A DNA stretch of 35,163 nucleotides. It comes from Bacillota bacterium (GTDB lineage: Bacteria; Vulcanimicrobiota; JAJTBE01). Positions 23,803 through 32,500 of the stretch are shown piece after piece; positions within the stretch are counted from its first letter, which is position 1, and each line of letters begins with the position of its first letter. The stretch covers positions 1 to 35,163 of the forward strand of contig JAJTBE010000177.1 in NCBI GenBank assembly GCA_021287065.1, written 5' to 3'. The position numbers were made by a program, and so were the translations under genes. A model generated the notes under the pieces. That model worked only from the letters and a program-made list of their open reading frames with translations. It was not told the origin of the DNA and did no database searches.

Positions 23803-23862
23803 AAAGTTTTTGAAGAGGGGCGCGGGGAAGAAGCTTTTTTCCAAAAAAGTTCACCCAAAAAA
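23803..23862. repeat. Hairpin repeat family B, diverged copy
   Basis: GAAAGTTTTTGAAGAGG, then GGGGAAGAAGCTTTTTTCC and AAAAAAGTTCACCC: the same frame as family B (GTTTTGGGATGGAGG ... AAACTTTTTT/AAAAAAGTTT) but with a decayed outer stem. It sits just after the stop of the minus-strand gene ending at 23866 and could end its transcription. Confidence 0.55.
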
Positions 23863-23865
23863 AAC

Positions 23866-24585
23866 TTATTCAAAGCTTACAGTTTTAAGGAAGGCATCAA
23901 GCTCTGCTTCTTTTCCGGCAGGTGTTGTGGCGGTGAGGATGAGGGCATATCCTTTGATGAAGGAACAGTAGTAAGTGCAGTTTTTTGTTTCCGGTGGTTT
24001 TCCTTCTTTTTTCAGAGTGAGCGTCATGCTGACAGCTTCGAATTCTTTCCCTCCGATTTTTGTTTTGAAGTTTTTTACATTGTATTTCTTTTTATCCAGT
24101 GAACCGGTAACTCCGGTGAGGTATTCTCCGGGCTTGGTGATTCCGGGGAGTTCTTTTGTGTTAAGGCATCTTCCTGTAACAGACAGGAGATAATTGTCTT
24201 TTTTCTGAGTTGCAGTAAACATGGATGATGTGGGGATTCCGGTTTCCTGACCGGACTTCATTGCTTCATTCATGCCGGATGCTGATTTGCGGTAATCTGT
24301 GTAGTTGTCAGAGATCTGCTTTGATTTTTTATCTTTCGGATTTTTTCCTGTTTTTCCGGTTTCCTGCTGCTCGATGGAAGAGAGCTTTTGTGCGGTAATA
24401 TCAGGTGAAAAGATGGTCCATCCCTTCGGAGCTTTAATTTTCATGCCTACTTCCCTGATAATAGCTTCACCGGAGGAAAATCCGTCTGAGGAGGGCTTTT
24501 TTACATTCTGGGCATAGGCACAGAAAAGTGTTAATGATATAAATAAAAAGGCAAAAAACGAATAGAACCTGAATTTAGCGGTCAT
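23866..24585 (-). CDS. Exported protein, possibly DcrB/PsbP-like fold
   Basis: 239 residues with a Sec signal peptide (FYSFFAFLFISLTLFCAYA, cleavage probably after AYA). The mature part opens with EVGMKIKAPKGWTIFSPD and closes with CSFIKGYALILTATTPAGKEAELDAFLKTVSF. That arrangement, 'surface strand plus ...P..W....' at the start and 'A..Fl.ti.f' at the end, resembles small DcrB/PsbP-like periplasmic proteins. The middle is a lysine-rich, probably flexible insert. AGGAGG precedes the ATG by 6 nt. Third gene of the L,D-transpeptidase operon. Function unknown. Confidence 0.75.
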   Translation of the reverse strand: MTAKFRFYSFFAFLFISLTLFCAYAQNVKKPSSDGFSSGEAIIREVGMKIKAPKGWTIFSPDITAQKLSSIEQQETGKTGKNPKDKKSKQISDNYTDYRKSASGMNEAMKSGQETGIPTSSMFTATQKKDNYLLSVTGRCLNTKELPGITKPGEYLTGVTGSLDKKKYNVKNFKTKIGGKEFEAVSMTLTLKKEGKPPETKNCTYYCSFIKGYALILTATTPAGKEAELDAFLKTVSFE

Positions 24586-24606
24586 TTGAGCCTCCTGAGG
24601 TTTTTA

Positions 24607-25041
24607 TCAGAGAGAAGCTTTTGCCACTACTCCCCCGCTTTTATATATGGCAATGTGGCTAAGCTGTGCTTTTTTGGGGACAAGAAAATATATTCTGTCC
24701 AGCTTAATAGTTTCCCCCGGCTTAATTGAATATCTCTGGGAGAATCTTCTGCTGCTGACTCCGTATCTGCCGCCCATTCCATCAAAGAGATAGAACGAAA
24801 TATTGGAAAGATTGACCTGCTGCTCTGCCTTATTGTGTATTTCAAGCTCAAAGCCATAGGTGATCTTTGTGGGATCAGAAGCAGGGCTTTCGGATTTGTT
24901 CAGGACTTTCAGTTCGATGTAAGTTTCCCTGATTTTCGGGATTCTCTTTATTTTATTCGGTTCTTCGGAAAAAGCTGGTGTGCTGATAAGAAAAACAAAA
25001 ACAAGAATGAAGTATGCCCACAGAATTTGTTTTCTGTGCAT
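24607..25041 (-). CDS. Small exported protein, beta-sandwich-like, function unknown
   Basis: 144 residues with a signal peptide (ILWAYFILVFVFLISTPAFS). The mature portion has strands typical of an Ig-like or DUF4352-like beta sandwich: YIELKVLNKSE, ITYGFELEIHNKAEQQVNLS, NISFYLFDGMGG, and SIKPGETIKLDRIYFLVP. Such domains often protect or bind cell-wall components. It lies between the L,D-transpeptidase gene (26-bp gap) and the next exported protein (21-bp gap), so all three are likely one envelope operon. Confidence 0.72.
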   Translation of the reverse strand: MHRKQILWAYFILVFVFLISTPAFSEEPNKIKRIPKIRETYIELKVLNKSESPASDPTKITYGFELEIHNKAEQQVNLSNISFYLFDGMGGRYGVSSRRFSQRYSIKPGETIKLDRIYFLVPKKAQLSHIAIYKSGGVVAKASL

Positions 25042-25067
25042 TACATATCCCTCCCTTTATTTTCGCA

Positions 25068-26834
25068 TCAGGCTCCTGAGCCTGAGTCTTTCTTTTTGCC
25101 GTTTTTGGAGTCCCGTGCAGAATCTTTCGAATCTTTCGAGTCCTTTGCATCCTTATCGTCTTTCGAAGCTTTCTTCTTTTCAACCACATATTTTCTGTGG
25201 CTCAGAGGTCTGTTTGAATAGATGGAAACGGGAGTTCCCACATCAACCAGCTCAAAAAGCTCCTCAACATCAGGAATATACATGCGGACGCAGCCATGAG
25301 AAGCGGCTGAACCGATGGACCAGGGGGAAGATGTGCCGTGAATACCTACCACATTGGCATTAAGACCAATCCAGCGGGTTCCAAGGGGATTTCCCGGTCC
25401 CGGGGGTATGGGTTTCGAATCCTTAGCCCAGGGTGAATTCGGCGGATACCAGGCAGGGTTATACTGCTTATCGGTGATAAAGTAATCTCCTGTCGGCGTG
25501 GGATAAGCTGGGCTTCCGCAGGCTATGGAATACCTCTTCAGAACCTTTCCTTCCGGAGAAACCAGATACAGGGAGAATTCGTTGAGATAAACAAATATCT
25601 TTTCCGACATTGCCAGAATTGTATCTCTGTCAGAAATTCCGGTTTCAGGAAGCTTATTCTTCTTCTGAACCGCCATAACCGCTTTTGTGGTTTCATCTCC
25701 GTAGTTGCCCGTAACCTTGTCTTTGGTCAGATAACCGAGTTTAACAAGCTTACGCTGAATATCCTTAACATCTTCGCCGAATGCGCCGGGTCTGACTCTT
25801 GCCGAACCCAGGGTTTCTCTTGCGTTTACGATAAATTCTCTGGATTCATCGGTTTTCCAGTCGGCATTATCAGTGGCAACCGCCACAATCTTATATCTTC
25901 CTTCGTCAAGATTGTCGAGCCTTGTGGTAAGAACACCAGTGGCTGAATCGAATTTGCACTGTGCTCTCTCTCCATCAATAAGCAGATAAGCATCTCTTAC
26001 GCCGGAGCCGGTATCGCTCACTTTAACGGTAATATTAATGGAAGTGTCCGTAATAACCGCTTTGTCCTTCAATCCTTCAAAACTGACAACCGGCGGAGTT
26101 TCATCCAGAATCAGGGGCTTATATGTTTTACCCGTATTCCCGGCTCTGTCGGTGGCGATTACGGCAATATTGTTCTTTTCTTTTTCCAGTTTAACATCCT
26201 GTGTAAAATTGCCGGAATTATCGCTCTTTATATCATAAGCTTTTCCGTTGACTTTAACAGTACAGTCAATACAAGGTTCGGTTTTACCCGATACTGTAAG
26301 GTCGCTTGTTTTCACCAGCGTGCCTTTCGGTGATTCCAGTTTGATAACGGGAATGGTGGTATCCACTTCAAAACCATAGCATCTGTGGGGTGAATAAAAA
26401 GTGAGGGAATTGTATTCGCCTTTAAAACCAGCTTCAAGAAAATGATAACCTTCACCGACTCCGGTAAGATCAATTACCACCCTGCCGCTCTTAAATGAAA
26501 CCCTTCCGGAAATATCATCACCGTCGAGTTTGTATATCATCCGATCCGCGCCCCAGGGGCAGTTAAACTGAAAAACAAGATGATTGTTGTTAAAAGCCTG
26601 TCCGTTTTTCAGGTTGATCGAATCAAGCCCTCTTGAAATAACAATAAAGTTAATACCAAAAAACGCTGCTGTAAGAACTACAAGGGAAAGAAGTCCGATG
26701 AGAATGTTTCTGACAGGGACGGGTATCCCGGTTTTCTTTTCTGTGGAGACGGGAGTTTCCATATTATTTTCCGTCAGCTCCGGCTTAGTATCCCCTTCAG
26801 AACCGGAAGCGGCTGCGGATAAATGCAATTCCAT
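25068..26834 (-). CDS. Membrane-anchored L,D-transpeptidase with Ig-like and peptidoglycan-binding domains
   Basis: 588 residues. A short cytoplasmic N terminus precedes one membrane segment (about 43-67, NILIGLLSLVVLTAAFFGIN). Extracytoplasmic Ig-like domains follow: 70-155, 160-243 (LTVSGKTEPCIDCTVKVNG) and 247-338 (SDTGSGVRDAYLLIDG). A PG_binding_1 domain (345-410, GEDVKDIQRKLVKLGYL) comes next. The YkuD catalytic domain is at 413-540, with His499 in VGIHGT and Cys515 in SHGCVRM. The tail (555-588) is a Lys/Asp/Ser repeat, KDSKDSKDSARDSKNGKKK. The enzyme would form 3-3 peptidoglycan crosslinks or attach a protein to the wall. AAGGTG precedes the ATG, and a good promoter lies 35 bp further up. 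Confidence 0.93.
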   Translation of the reverse strand: MELHLSAAASGSEGDTKPELTENNMETPVSTEKKTGIPVPVRNILIGLLSLVVLTAAFFGINFIVISRGLDSINLKNGQAFNNNHLVFQFNCPWGADRMIYKLDGDDISGRVSFKSGRVVIDLTGVGEGYHFLEAGFKGEYNSLTFYSPHRCYGFEVDTTIPVIKLESPKGTLVKTSDLTVSGKTEPCIDCTVKVNGKAYDIKSDNSGNFTQDVKLEKEKNNIAVIATDRAGNTGKTYKPLILDETPPVVSFEGLKDKAVITDTSINITVKVSDTGSGVRDAYLLIDGERAQCKFDSATGVLTTRLDNLDEGRYKIVAVATDNADWKTDESREFIVNARETLGSARVRPGAFGEDVKDIQRKLVKLGYLTKDKVTGNYGDETTKAVMAVQKKNKLPETGISDRDTILAMSEKIFVYLNEFSLYLVSPEGKVLKRYSIACGSPAYPTPTGDYFITDKQYNPAWYPPNSPWAKDSKPIPPGPGNPLGTRWIGLNANVVGIHGTSSPWSIGSAASHGCVRMYIPDVEELFELVDVGTPVSIYSNRPLSHRKYVVEKKKASKDDKDAKDSKDSKDSARDSKNGKKKDSGSGA

Positions 26835-26868
26835 AATACACCTTTTTTACTACCAAATGTTCAAGTGA

Positions 26869-26897
26869 ATTATATCATGACAGTTTCAATCCTTCAA
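26869..26897 (-). promoter_or_regulatory. Promoter of the L,D-transpeptidase operon
   Basis: On the minus strand: TTGAAG (26897-26892), 17-nt spacer, TATAAT (26874-26869). The -10 box is perfect and the -35 matches four of six. Leader of about 28 nt before the ATG at 26834. Confidence 0.7.
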
Positions 26898-26959
26898 CAC
26901 AACATGATACAATTGCCATCATCATATTATTTTAGCTGAATCATCTCAATCAGAAATTT

Positions 26960-27637
26960 CTATTTTTTCATCTGAGGAACCACCGCAGGGTTGATAAATC
27001 CTACAGTTGAAGCGGCAAGGCCGTTCAGGATAAACTGGACTCCAACTGCAACCAGCATAAGTCCGAGTACCCTGATAGCTATCTGAAGACCGTCTTCGCC
27101 GATGGTGTCCTGAATCCACTGCGCACAGTAAAGCGTTATAAAGAGAATGACTGCGATAACAACGATTACCCCCAGATAGGAAAAATAAGTCATTCCCAGA
27201 TGTGCGCCGGACGCATAAAGAATGATAGTGCTGATTGTTCCGGGACCTGCAATAATAGGCATAGCAAGGGGCACAACTATTTCACGCATTTTTAGCTTTG
27301 CAGTTTCATAATCGTTCATACCCACCTGGCTATGCATTGTTTTTGCCCTGGAACTCTTCGTTCCCTGAATCATTCCAAGACCGTTTAACAACAGAAGAAT
27401 TCCGCCGCCAATCTGGAATGCAGGGATAGTTATACCCAGAAACCCCAGTAGTTTGTTCCCCAGGAAAAAGCAAACAATCATAATTACCAATACGGCAACA
27501 GAAACCAGACCCGCCAGAGCTTTTCGCACACCGGGTGTGTCTCCTGCCGAGTAATTAAGGAAATGGGCGACATTGCCGAACGGATTGAGCACCGCCAGCA
27601 ATGCGCCAAAAAAGTTTAAAGCTAATCCCCAGTCCAA
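26960..27637 (-). CDS. MarC/UPF0056-family membrane protein
   Basis: 225 residues with six hydrophobic helices. Family hallmarks are FGALLAVLNPFGNVAHFL near the N terminus, GITIPAFQIGGGILLLLNGL, and IVVPLAMPIIAGPGTISTI in the second half. Its function is not established in this family (once linked to multiple antibiotic resistance). The start is TTG at 27637, supported by GGAGG 7 nt upstream and by the usual N terminus; it is 30 bp after pdxS, so the same operon. Last gene before the L,D-transpeptidase promoter. Confidence 0.9.
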   Translation of the reverse strand: MDWGLALNFFGALLAVLNPFGNVAHFLNYSAGDTPGVRKALAGLVSVAVLVIMIVCFFLGNKLLGFLGITIPAFQIGGGILLLLNGLGMIQGTKSSRAKTMHSQVGMNDYETAKLKMREIVVPLAMPIIAGPGTISTIILYASGAHLGMTYFSYLGVIVVIAVILFITLYCAQWIQDTIGEDGLQIAIRVLGLMLVAVGVQFILNGLAASTVGFINPAVVPQMKK

Positions 27638-27667
27638 TGGTTAACCTCCGGGTTTCCGGAATCAATC

Positions 27668-28549
27668 TTACCAACCTCTTGTTGCAAGAAGCTGATCCTG
27701 AGGAATTTTTGAAATTTCAAGGCCCTTCATAGCTTCGCCGATTCCCTCGGAAACTTTGCCGATGATTACCGGGTCCTTGTAATGAGTTGTTGCTTCAACG
27801 ATTGCTTTTGCTCTCTTTGCAGGATCATCGGATTTGAATATGCCGGATCCTACAAATACGCCGTCAGCACCCAGATGCATCATAAGAGCTGCATCAGCGG
27901 GAGTTGCTATTCCACCGGCTGCAAAGTTGACCACAGGCAGTCTGCCAAGCTCTTTGGTCTTTTTGATAAGATCATAGGGAGCGCCAAGATTTTTGGCAAT
28001 TGTCATAAGCTCGTCGTCGGGTGTGTTGGAAAGTGCTCTGATCTGACTCATGATAGTTCTCATATGTCTTACAGCTTCCACCACATTGCCTGTGCCGGCT
28101 TCGCCTTTTGTCCTGATCATTGCTGCGCCTTCGCCGATTCTGCGAAGCGCTTCGCCCAGATCCCTGGCTCCACAGACAAAAGGCACTTTGAAAGTATGTT
28201 TATCGATATGGAAATTATCATCTGCAGGGGTAAGAACTTCACTCTCATCGATATAGTCGATTTCGAGGGCTTCAAGAACCAAAGCCTCTACAAAATGGCC
28301 AATACGGGCTTTTGCCATAACGGGAATTGTTACAGCCTGCTGAATTTCCTTTACTTTAAGGGGGTCTGCCATTCTGGCGACTCCACCATCTCTTCTTATA
28401 TCCGCAGGAACTCTCTCAAGAGCCATAACTGCGCAGGCTCCAGCTTCCTGTGCGATAACAGCCTGTTCAGCTGTGGTGACATCCATTATTACGCCGCCTT
28501 TTAACATCTGTGCAAGGCCGCTTTTTACCGTAAATGTAGCTTTTTCCAC
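27668..28549 (-). CDS. pdxS: Pyridoxal 5'-phosphate synthase, synthase subunit
   Basis: 293 residues, the usual PdxS length. It condenses ribose-5-P (or ribulose-5-P), glyceraldehyde-3-P and ammonia into PLP. Visible active-site parts: [13 protein letters not shown] with Asp23, [11 protein letters not shown]-type loop with Lys80, [17 protein letters not shown] with Lys148, and [24 protein letters not shown] for phosphate binding. The start is GTG 28549 with GGAGG 9 nt upstream. The glutaminase subunit PdxT is not next to it, which is unusual; it must be elsewhere, or ammonia is used directly. Placed between the SEC-C gene (42-bp gap) and marC. Confidence 0.96.
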   Translation of the reverse strand: MEKATFTVKSGLAQMLKGGVIMDVTTAEQAVIAQEAGACAVMALERVPADIRRDGGVARMADPLKVKEIQQAVTIPVMAKARIGHFVEALVLEALEIDYIDESEVLTPADDNFHIDKHTFKVPFVCGARDLGEALRRIGEGAAMIRTKGEAGTGNVVEAVRHMRTIMSQIRALSNTPDDELMTIAKNLGAPYDLIKKTKELGRLPVVNFAAGGIATPADAALMMHLGADGVFVGSGIFKSDDPAKRAKAIVEATTHYKDPVIIGKVSEGIGEAMKGLEISKIPQDQLLATRGW

Positions 28550-28591
28550 CTTTTTTACCTCCGGGTGTGGGTTTATTAGAGTTTTATTATC

Positions 28592-31180
28592 CTATTGACC
28601 GCAGCATTTCTTGTATTTTTTGCCGCTTCCGCAGGGGCAGGGATCATTTCTGCCCACTTTGGGATCTTCTCTTACAAAAGTTTCAACCGGCTGCTCCTCA
28701 TCGGAGTTGTCAATTTCATCTTTCATATATCCAAAATCATTATGCTCGTCTGCATAAACAAGACTGAGAATCTCTTCGTCAGACAACAGGGTTTCAGGAC
28801 CGCTGCACATATTTTCCCTTGTGTAGATGCCTGACTCCATCATCTTTTCCTGATATTTTGACAACTGATCGTTGCCAAAATACTTTTTGTAAAGAATTTT
28901 GACTTTTGCTCCCAGCACTTTTTCACCAAAAAGATTAGCCAGACATAAAGCTTTTATCATTACAAAGGGTTCATCAGGCTGTTTGGTTATTCTTCTTAAA
29001 TACTCAGCGAAGACGTTTTCTACTTTTTCTTCCACTCCTGCAAATTTAAACCCTATTCTGATCAGTGTATCCTGAAGATAAGCCCGGAGCCTCTGGGAAA
29101 GTTTGCGGTTCACAAGCATTCTTTCCACTTCCGGCAGAGCTTTTTCCCCAAACTGTGCCAGAATAAGAGAACCATCATAACACATCAGTGAATTGTTCTC
29201 TTTTTGAGTTATAATCTCACAAATGAGTGGCAACAGGCTTTCATCGCCCATTACGCCTATAAATCTGAGGGCAAGAACAGCACCGTATGCTTTTCCATAA
29301 TCATCACGGTTTTCAAATTCCTGATCAAAAGCCAGTTTTTCAAGCAGAGGAAGCATTTTCTTACCCCGGCTTATAATCTCGCTTATTTCAGCTTTTGACA
29401 TCTGATGGTTCAGAAGGACTATATCACGGGCAAGAGTTTCATTTGAAAACCCTGCGAAAAGCTTCTTCTCTTCTTCTTCCGTCATAAGCTTCTTCACACT
29501 GCCAAACAGCAAAGTGCCGTCAGAAGCTTTTCTTCTGAATTCACCTATATCTTTCAGATATGTTTCCCACAGATCAGAATAATCATGAATGACAAAGTGA
29601 GGCATCATCTGCCTGTATTCATACAATGTAATATAATCTCTCTCGGAAAAACTGAATTTTTTACCCCATTTTTCCATAATCGCCCGGACATTGTCCGCCA
29701 GTTTCTTCTTTCCTGTCACCAGAGCCGAACCGCATACCTCATAGGATGTGTAAGCCGGTTCATCCAGTCCCTTATGAACAGCCAGAGCTTCCTGAAGCAT
29801 TTTTTCGATCTTTGTCTTTTCAGCGGCAGTAGCTTTTTCAAGATAATAAATCATAATACCGGTCAGAATGGCAGAACAGTAATCATCACTCTTCTGGGTA
29901 TCGGTCATAACGGATTTCAGCTTTTCCACTGCATCCATACCCTGAGAAACAACCAAATCAGGCAAAAGACCAATCAGATTTTCATATACAAATTCAAAAC
30001 TTCTTATCTTTTCAATAGCATCAACCACAACAGGCGACTTAACACTGCCCATGAACATGAAAGCTATAATCGCCGCAAAATTCTCTTTTTCATTTCTGAA
30101 CTGCCACGATTTTTCTTCCAATACCAGCTCTGCAAACTTTTCTACTAACTTATCAGCGTTGGCATGGATTTTATCAACCATTTTCTGAGTCATAAAGGAA
30201 TGAAACTCTTTCAGGCATTCCAAAAGCTCATCATTGCTGAGTTTTTCAATCCGATCTTCTGTAAATGCAAGAATCTCCATAGGAGGCAGAACCTCACTCA
30301 TCGCACCATGATGGTGTCCACAATCACATTCATCGTGGTCATGTTCGTGCTCGTGGCTATGCCCATGATTTTCACAAGTGCATTCCTCATCATCGCACTC
30401 ACATTCCTCATCATCACAGCAACAACATTCGTCATCATCTTCTTCAAACAGACTCTCGTCTTCCAGAATATCAGCAAAGTATTCTCTGCCCGAAGGCGCC
30501 ATGAATGAACTTTCTTCGTCTTCTTCTATCTCTTTCTTAATGGCAGTAAATATTTTAGAGAAATCTTCGTTCTTTGCCGCAAGCTCCTCAACTCTTTTTG
30601 TTAACTCCGGAGCTTTGAGAAGCATAATATTGTGTGCGGTCACAATCATATCCGTAAAAGAGTCTTCCTGCTGCAATTCCTCAATATCAATCACTTCAGC
30701 CTGTTTTTTTAGAACATTCATCATATATTCAGCAGCTTTATCCCTGAGTTCCGGGAAATGCTTATAAACAGCACATACAAAAAGGAAAACTGTTTCAGCA
30801 CTTTCAGCAGGGAATTTGCCTTCTTCTTCCATTTTCATAACTTTGTCAAAAAGCTCAGCTCCATGGGTCCTGCCGGCAATAATCAGATAATCCGCATGCT
30901 GCATCAGATTTTCCGCTTTAATCAGCCTTTCTGCAAGGTGATCAAAATGGTAAGGTTTATCAAAACCTGAAAGCAGGCTGAGTAAAATCTCGTCACGAAT
31001 CCAGATAGTATCAAAATCATTAAGCTCCCCGCTGATTTTTGCCATATCAAGAAGCTTCTTTGCCATTAGCTCTTTCCGTGACACTATTTCATCATAATCT
31101 TCCAAAGTCAGATTTTCCGGTTCTTCAATTATCTTCCGTAAATACTGTTCATCCGTCAATTTAGTAACTTTTGATGCCAT
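28592..31180 (-). CDS. Large helical repeat protein with Cys/His metal-rich insert and C-terminal SEC-C motif
   Basis: 862 residues from ATG 31180 (AAGGTAAGG upstream; the frame stays open to 31318 but that part overlaps the PHP gene and is not protein-like). Helical repeats fill most of the chain. Residues 249-292 are strongly acidic, Cys-rich then His-rich ([15 protein letters not shown], then [21 protein letters not shown]), a likely reservoir or sensor for Zn, Ni or Cu. The last 22 residues are a SEC-C zinc motif ([20 protein letters not shown]) as at the end of SecA. The segment around 640-760 shows HEAT-like pairs ([21 protein letters not shown]). It is 10 bp after the PHP gene and in the same operon as cutA. 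Role unknown; metal handling is inferred from the composition and CutA. Confidence 0.82.
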   Translation of the reverse strand: MASKVTKLTDEQYLRKIIEEPENLTLEDYDEIVSRKELMAKKLLDMAKISGELNDFDTIWIRDEILLSLLSGFDKPYHFDHLAERLIKAENLMQHADYLIIAGRTHGAELFDKVMKMEEEGKFPAESAETVFLFVCAVYKHFPELRDKAAEYMMNVLKKQAEVIDIEELQQEDSFTDMIVTAHNIMLLKAPELTKRVEELAAKNEDFSKIFTAIKKEIEEDEESSFMAPSGREYFADILEDESLFEEDDDECCCCDDEECECDDEECTCENHGHSHEHEHDHDECDCGHHHGAMSEVLPPMEILAFTEDRIEKLSNDELLECLKEFHSFMTQKMVDKIHANADKLVEKFAELVLEEKSWQFRNEKENFAAIIAFMFMGSVKSPVVVDAIEKIRSFEFVYENLIGLLPDLVVSQGMDAVEKLKSVMTDTQKSDDYCSAILTGIMIYYLEKATAAEKTKIEKMLQEALAVHKGLDEPAYTSYEVCGSALVTGKKKLADNVRAIMEKWGKKFSFSERDYITLYEYRQMMPHFVIHDYSDLWETYLKDIGEFRRKASDGTLLFGSVKKLMTEEEEKKLFAGFSNETLARDIVLLNHQMSKAEISEIISRGKKMLPLLEKLAFDQEFENRDDYGKAYGAVLALRFIGVMGDESLLPLICEIITQKENNSLMCYDGSLILAQFGEKALPEVERMLVNRKLSQRLRAYLQDTLIRIGFKFAGVEEKVENVFAEYLRRITKQPDEPFVMIKALCLANLFGEKVLGAKVKILYKKYFGNDQLSKYQEKMMESGIYTRENMCSGPETLLSDEEILSLVYADEHNDFGYMKDEIDNSDEEQPVETFVREDPKVGRNDPCPCGSGKKYKKCCGQ

Positions 31181-31190
31181 TTTTTTTACC

Positions 31191-31994
31191 TTACCTTTCG
31201 AATTTGATCTTAACCGGTTTTCTCTCACGGAAATAATAGACTCCGTCAAAGCCGACTTTTCTGAGAAGCTCAGCACCCCGCTCGAAGCTGTATGCAACCA
31301 CATGGGGGTTGTGAGCATCAGAACCTAATGTTATCAGTTCTCCACCAAGTTTTTTATACATTGTGAGTATAAATTCCGAGGGGTAGCATTCTTCAGGATC
31401 ATGCCTCCATCCTGAGCAGTTGAGTTCAATTCCCTTTCCACCGGCTATTATGTTTTTAAGTATCTTCTCATACATTTCGCCGTAAGCCTGAGGATCGAAC
31501 TTTAAAAAGCTGTCACCAAACCTTTTTACATAATCAGCATGCCCCAGTATATCAAAAAATTCCGTCTGGGATAAAGCGAGAACTTCATCAAGATATTCTC
31601 TGTAAATCAGTTCGGGCGGATATTTATAAAATAATTCCGCATCAGTGAATTCATGCCTCACAACATGAACAGAAGCCAACACATAATCAAACGAATATGT
31701 ATCAAGAAAATCCCTTGCATCCTTCATCAACTCAATCTGGCAGTCCAGTTCGATACCTTTGAAGACTTCAATTTTATCACTGTATTTTTTTTGAACTGCA
31801 TTTACCGAATCCGTATATGCCGAATCATCATAATAGGAAGTTCCCTCAAAATTGGGATCCAAATCCTTATGATCCGTAAAACACATATACCCAAGTCCTT
31901 TATCGATCCCTGAAAGAAGCATTTCTTCCACAGGATGCTTTGCATCCCACGAAAACTCGGTATGAATGTGGCAATCAGCTAATTTATTATACAT
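31191..31994 (-). CDS. PHP-domain phosphoesterase, histidinol-phosphatase-like
   Basis: 267 residues of the PHP superfamily. Metal-binding motifs in order: [11 protein letters not shown] (8-18), [51 protein letters not shown] and LGSDAHNP. They give the trinuclear site of HisK-type histidinol-phosphatases. No other his gene is nearby, so the substrate could be another phosphate ester. The ATG at 31994 shares one base with the stop of cutA (TGATG), so translation is coupled. The next gene starts 10 bp after the stop. Confidence 0.9.
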   Translation of the reverse strand: MYNKLADCHIHTEFSWDAKHPVEEMLLSGIDKGLGYMCFTDHKDLDPNFEGTSYYDDSAYTDSVNAVQKKYSDKIEVFKGIELDCQIELMKDARDFLDTYSFDYVLASVHVVRHEFTDAELFYKYPPELIYREYLDEVLALSQTEFFDILGHADYVKRFGDSFLKFDPQAYGEMYEKILKNIIAGGKGIELNCSGWRHDPEECYPSEFILTMYKKLGGELITLGSDAHNPHVVAYSFERGAELLRKVGFDGVYYFRERKPVKIKFER

Positions 31995-32344
31995 CAGAAT
32001 GAAGCAAGCCTCATATTTTTGTCATCTTCAGTAAACTTTGTCTCTCTTGTAATCCAGTCCAGATAAGGACGATATCCGCATGTTATGGGAAATCCGATAA
32101 TCTCCGGCACTGTGTATGGATGAAGTTCTTTCACCTTAGCTTCAAGCTGGGAATACAAACCGAACTTGGTTTTTATAATAAGCTGAACTTCAGATTCGTC
32201 CTGAATCCGGTCTTCCCACCAGTAGAGAGAACGCATACCTTTATTGATATTAACGCAGGCAGCAAGCTTTTCTTCCAGAACTGCCTTAGCAATTTTCAAT
32301 CCGACTTCTTCAGTAGGCACTGTAACAAAGACCACCATGTACAT
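31994..32344 (-). CDS. cutA: CutA1-family protein (divalent ion tolerance)
   Basis: 116 residues, the usual CutA1 length. The trimeric ferredoxin-like fold is clear: VVFVTVPTEEVGLKIAKAVLEEKLAACVN in two strands, MRSLYWWEDRIQDESEVQLIIKT, LEAKVKELHPYTVPEIIGFPI and the final YLDWI. Known roles include metal-ion tolerance, although the function is disputed. AAGGAG precedes the ATG; a good promoter lies 40 bp up. First gene of the cutA-PHP-SEC-C-pdxS-marC operon, and the neighbouring protein's Cys/His cluster supports a metal connection. Confidence 0.95.
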   Translation of the reverse strand: MYMVVFVTVPTEEVGLKIAKAVLEEKLAACVNINKGMRSLYWWEDRIQDESEVQLIIKTKFGLYSQLEAKVKELHPYTVPEIIGFPITCGYRPYLDWITRETKFTEDDKNMRLASF

Positions 32345-32379
32345 ATTTCTCTATCTCCTTTTTACGGATTATTATAAGC

Positions 32380-32408
32380 ATTTTATGTAAATCCTCTAAG
32401 AAAAGCAA
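32380..32408 (-). promoter_or_regulatory. Promoter of the cutA operon
   Basis: On the minus strand: TTGCTT (32408-32403), 17-nt spacer, TAAAAT (32385-32380), about 35 nt before the cutA ATG. It lies in the 156-bp divergent region shared with the pseudokinase gene, for which I found no clear promoter. Confidence 0.65.
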
Positions 32409-32500
32409 TAGTTTGAAGGTTAAAAGAATAATGTTGTCGAAATTTTATTCAGGGGTTACTTTTCGTTTACAAAAATATTTCGGAGTTTCCGGAGGATTTC

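Noticed and set aside
23217-23873. A 218-residue minus-strand frame over the second repeat cluster
   Set aside because: Its protein is built from the palindromic modules (GPAGPRRG, RRDACEPAFAG-like pieces), with no coding signal.
30164-30767. Ser-rich plus-strand frames near 30.4 kb
   Set aside because: They are the complement of the Cys/His/Asp-rich codons of the SEC-C gene.
31181-31318. N-terminal extension of the SEC-C gene
   Set aside because: It overlaps the PHP gene and the ATG at 31180 has its own ribosome site.
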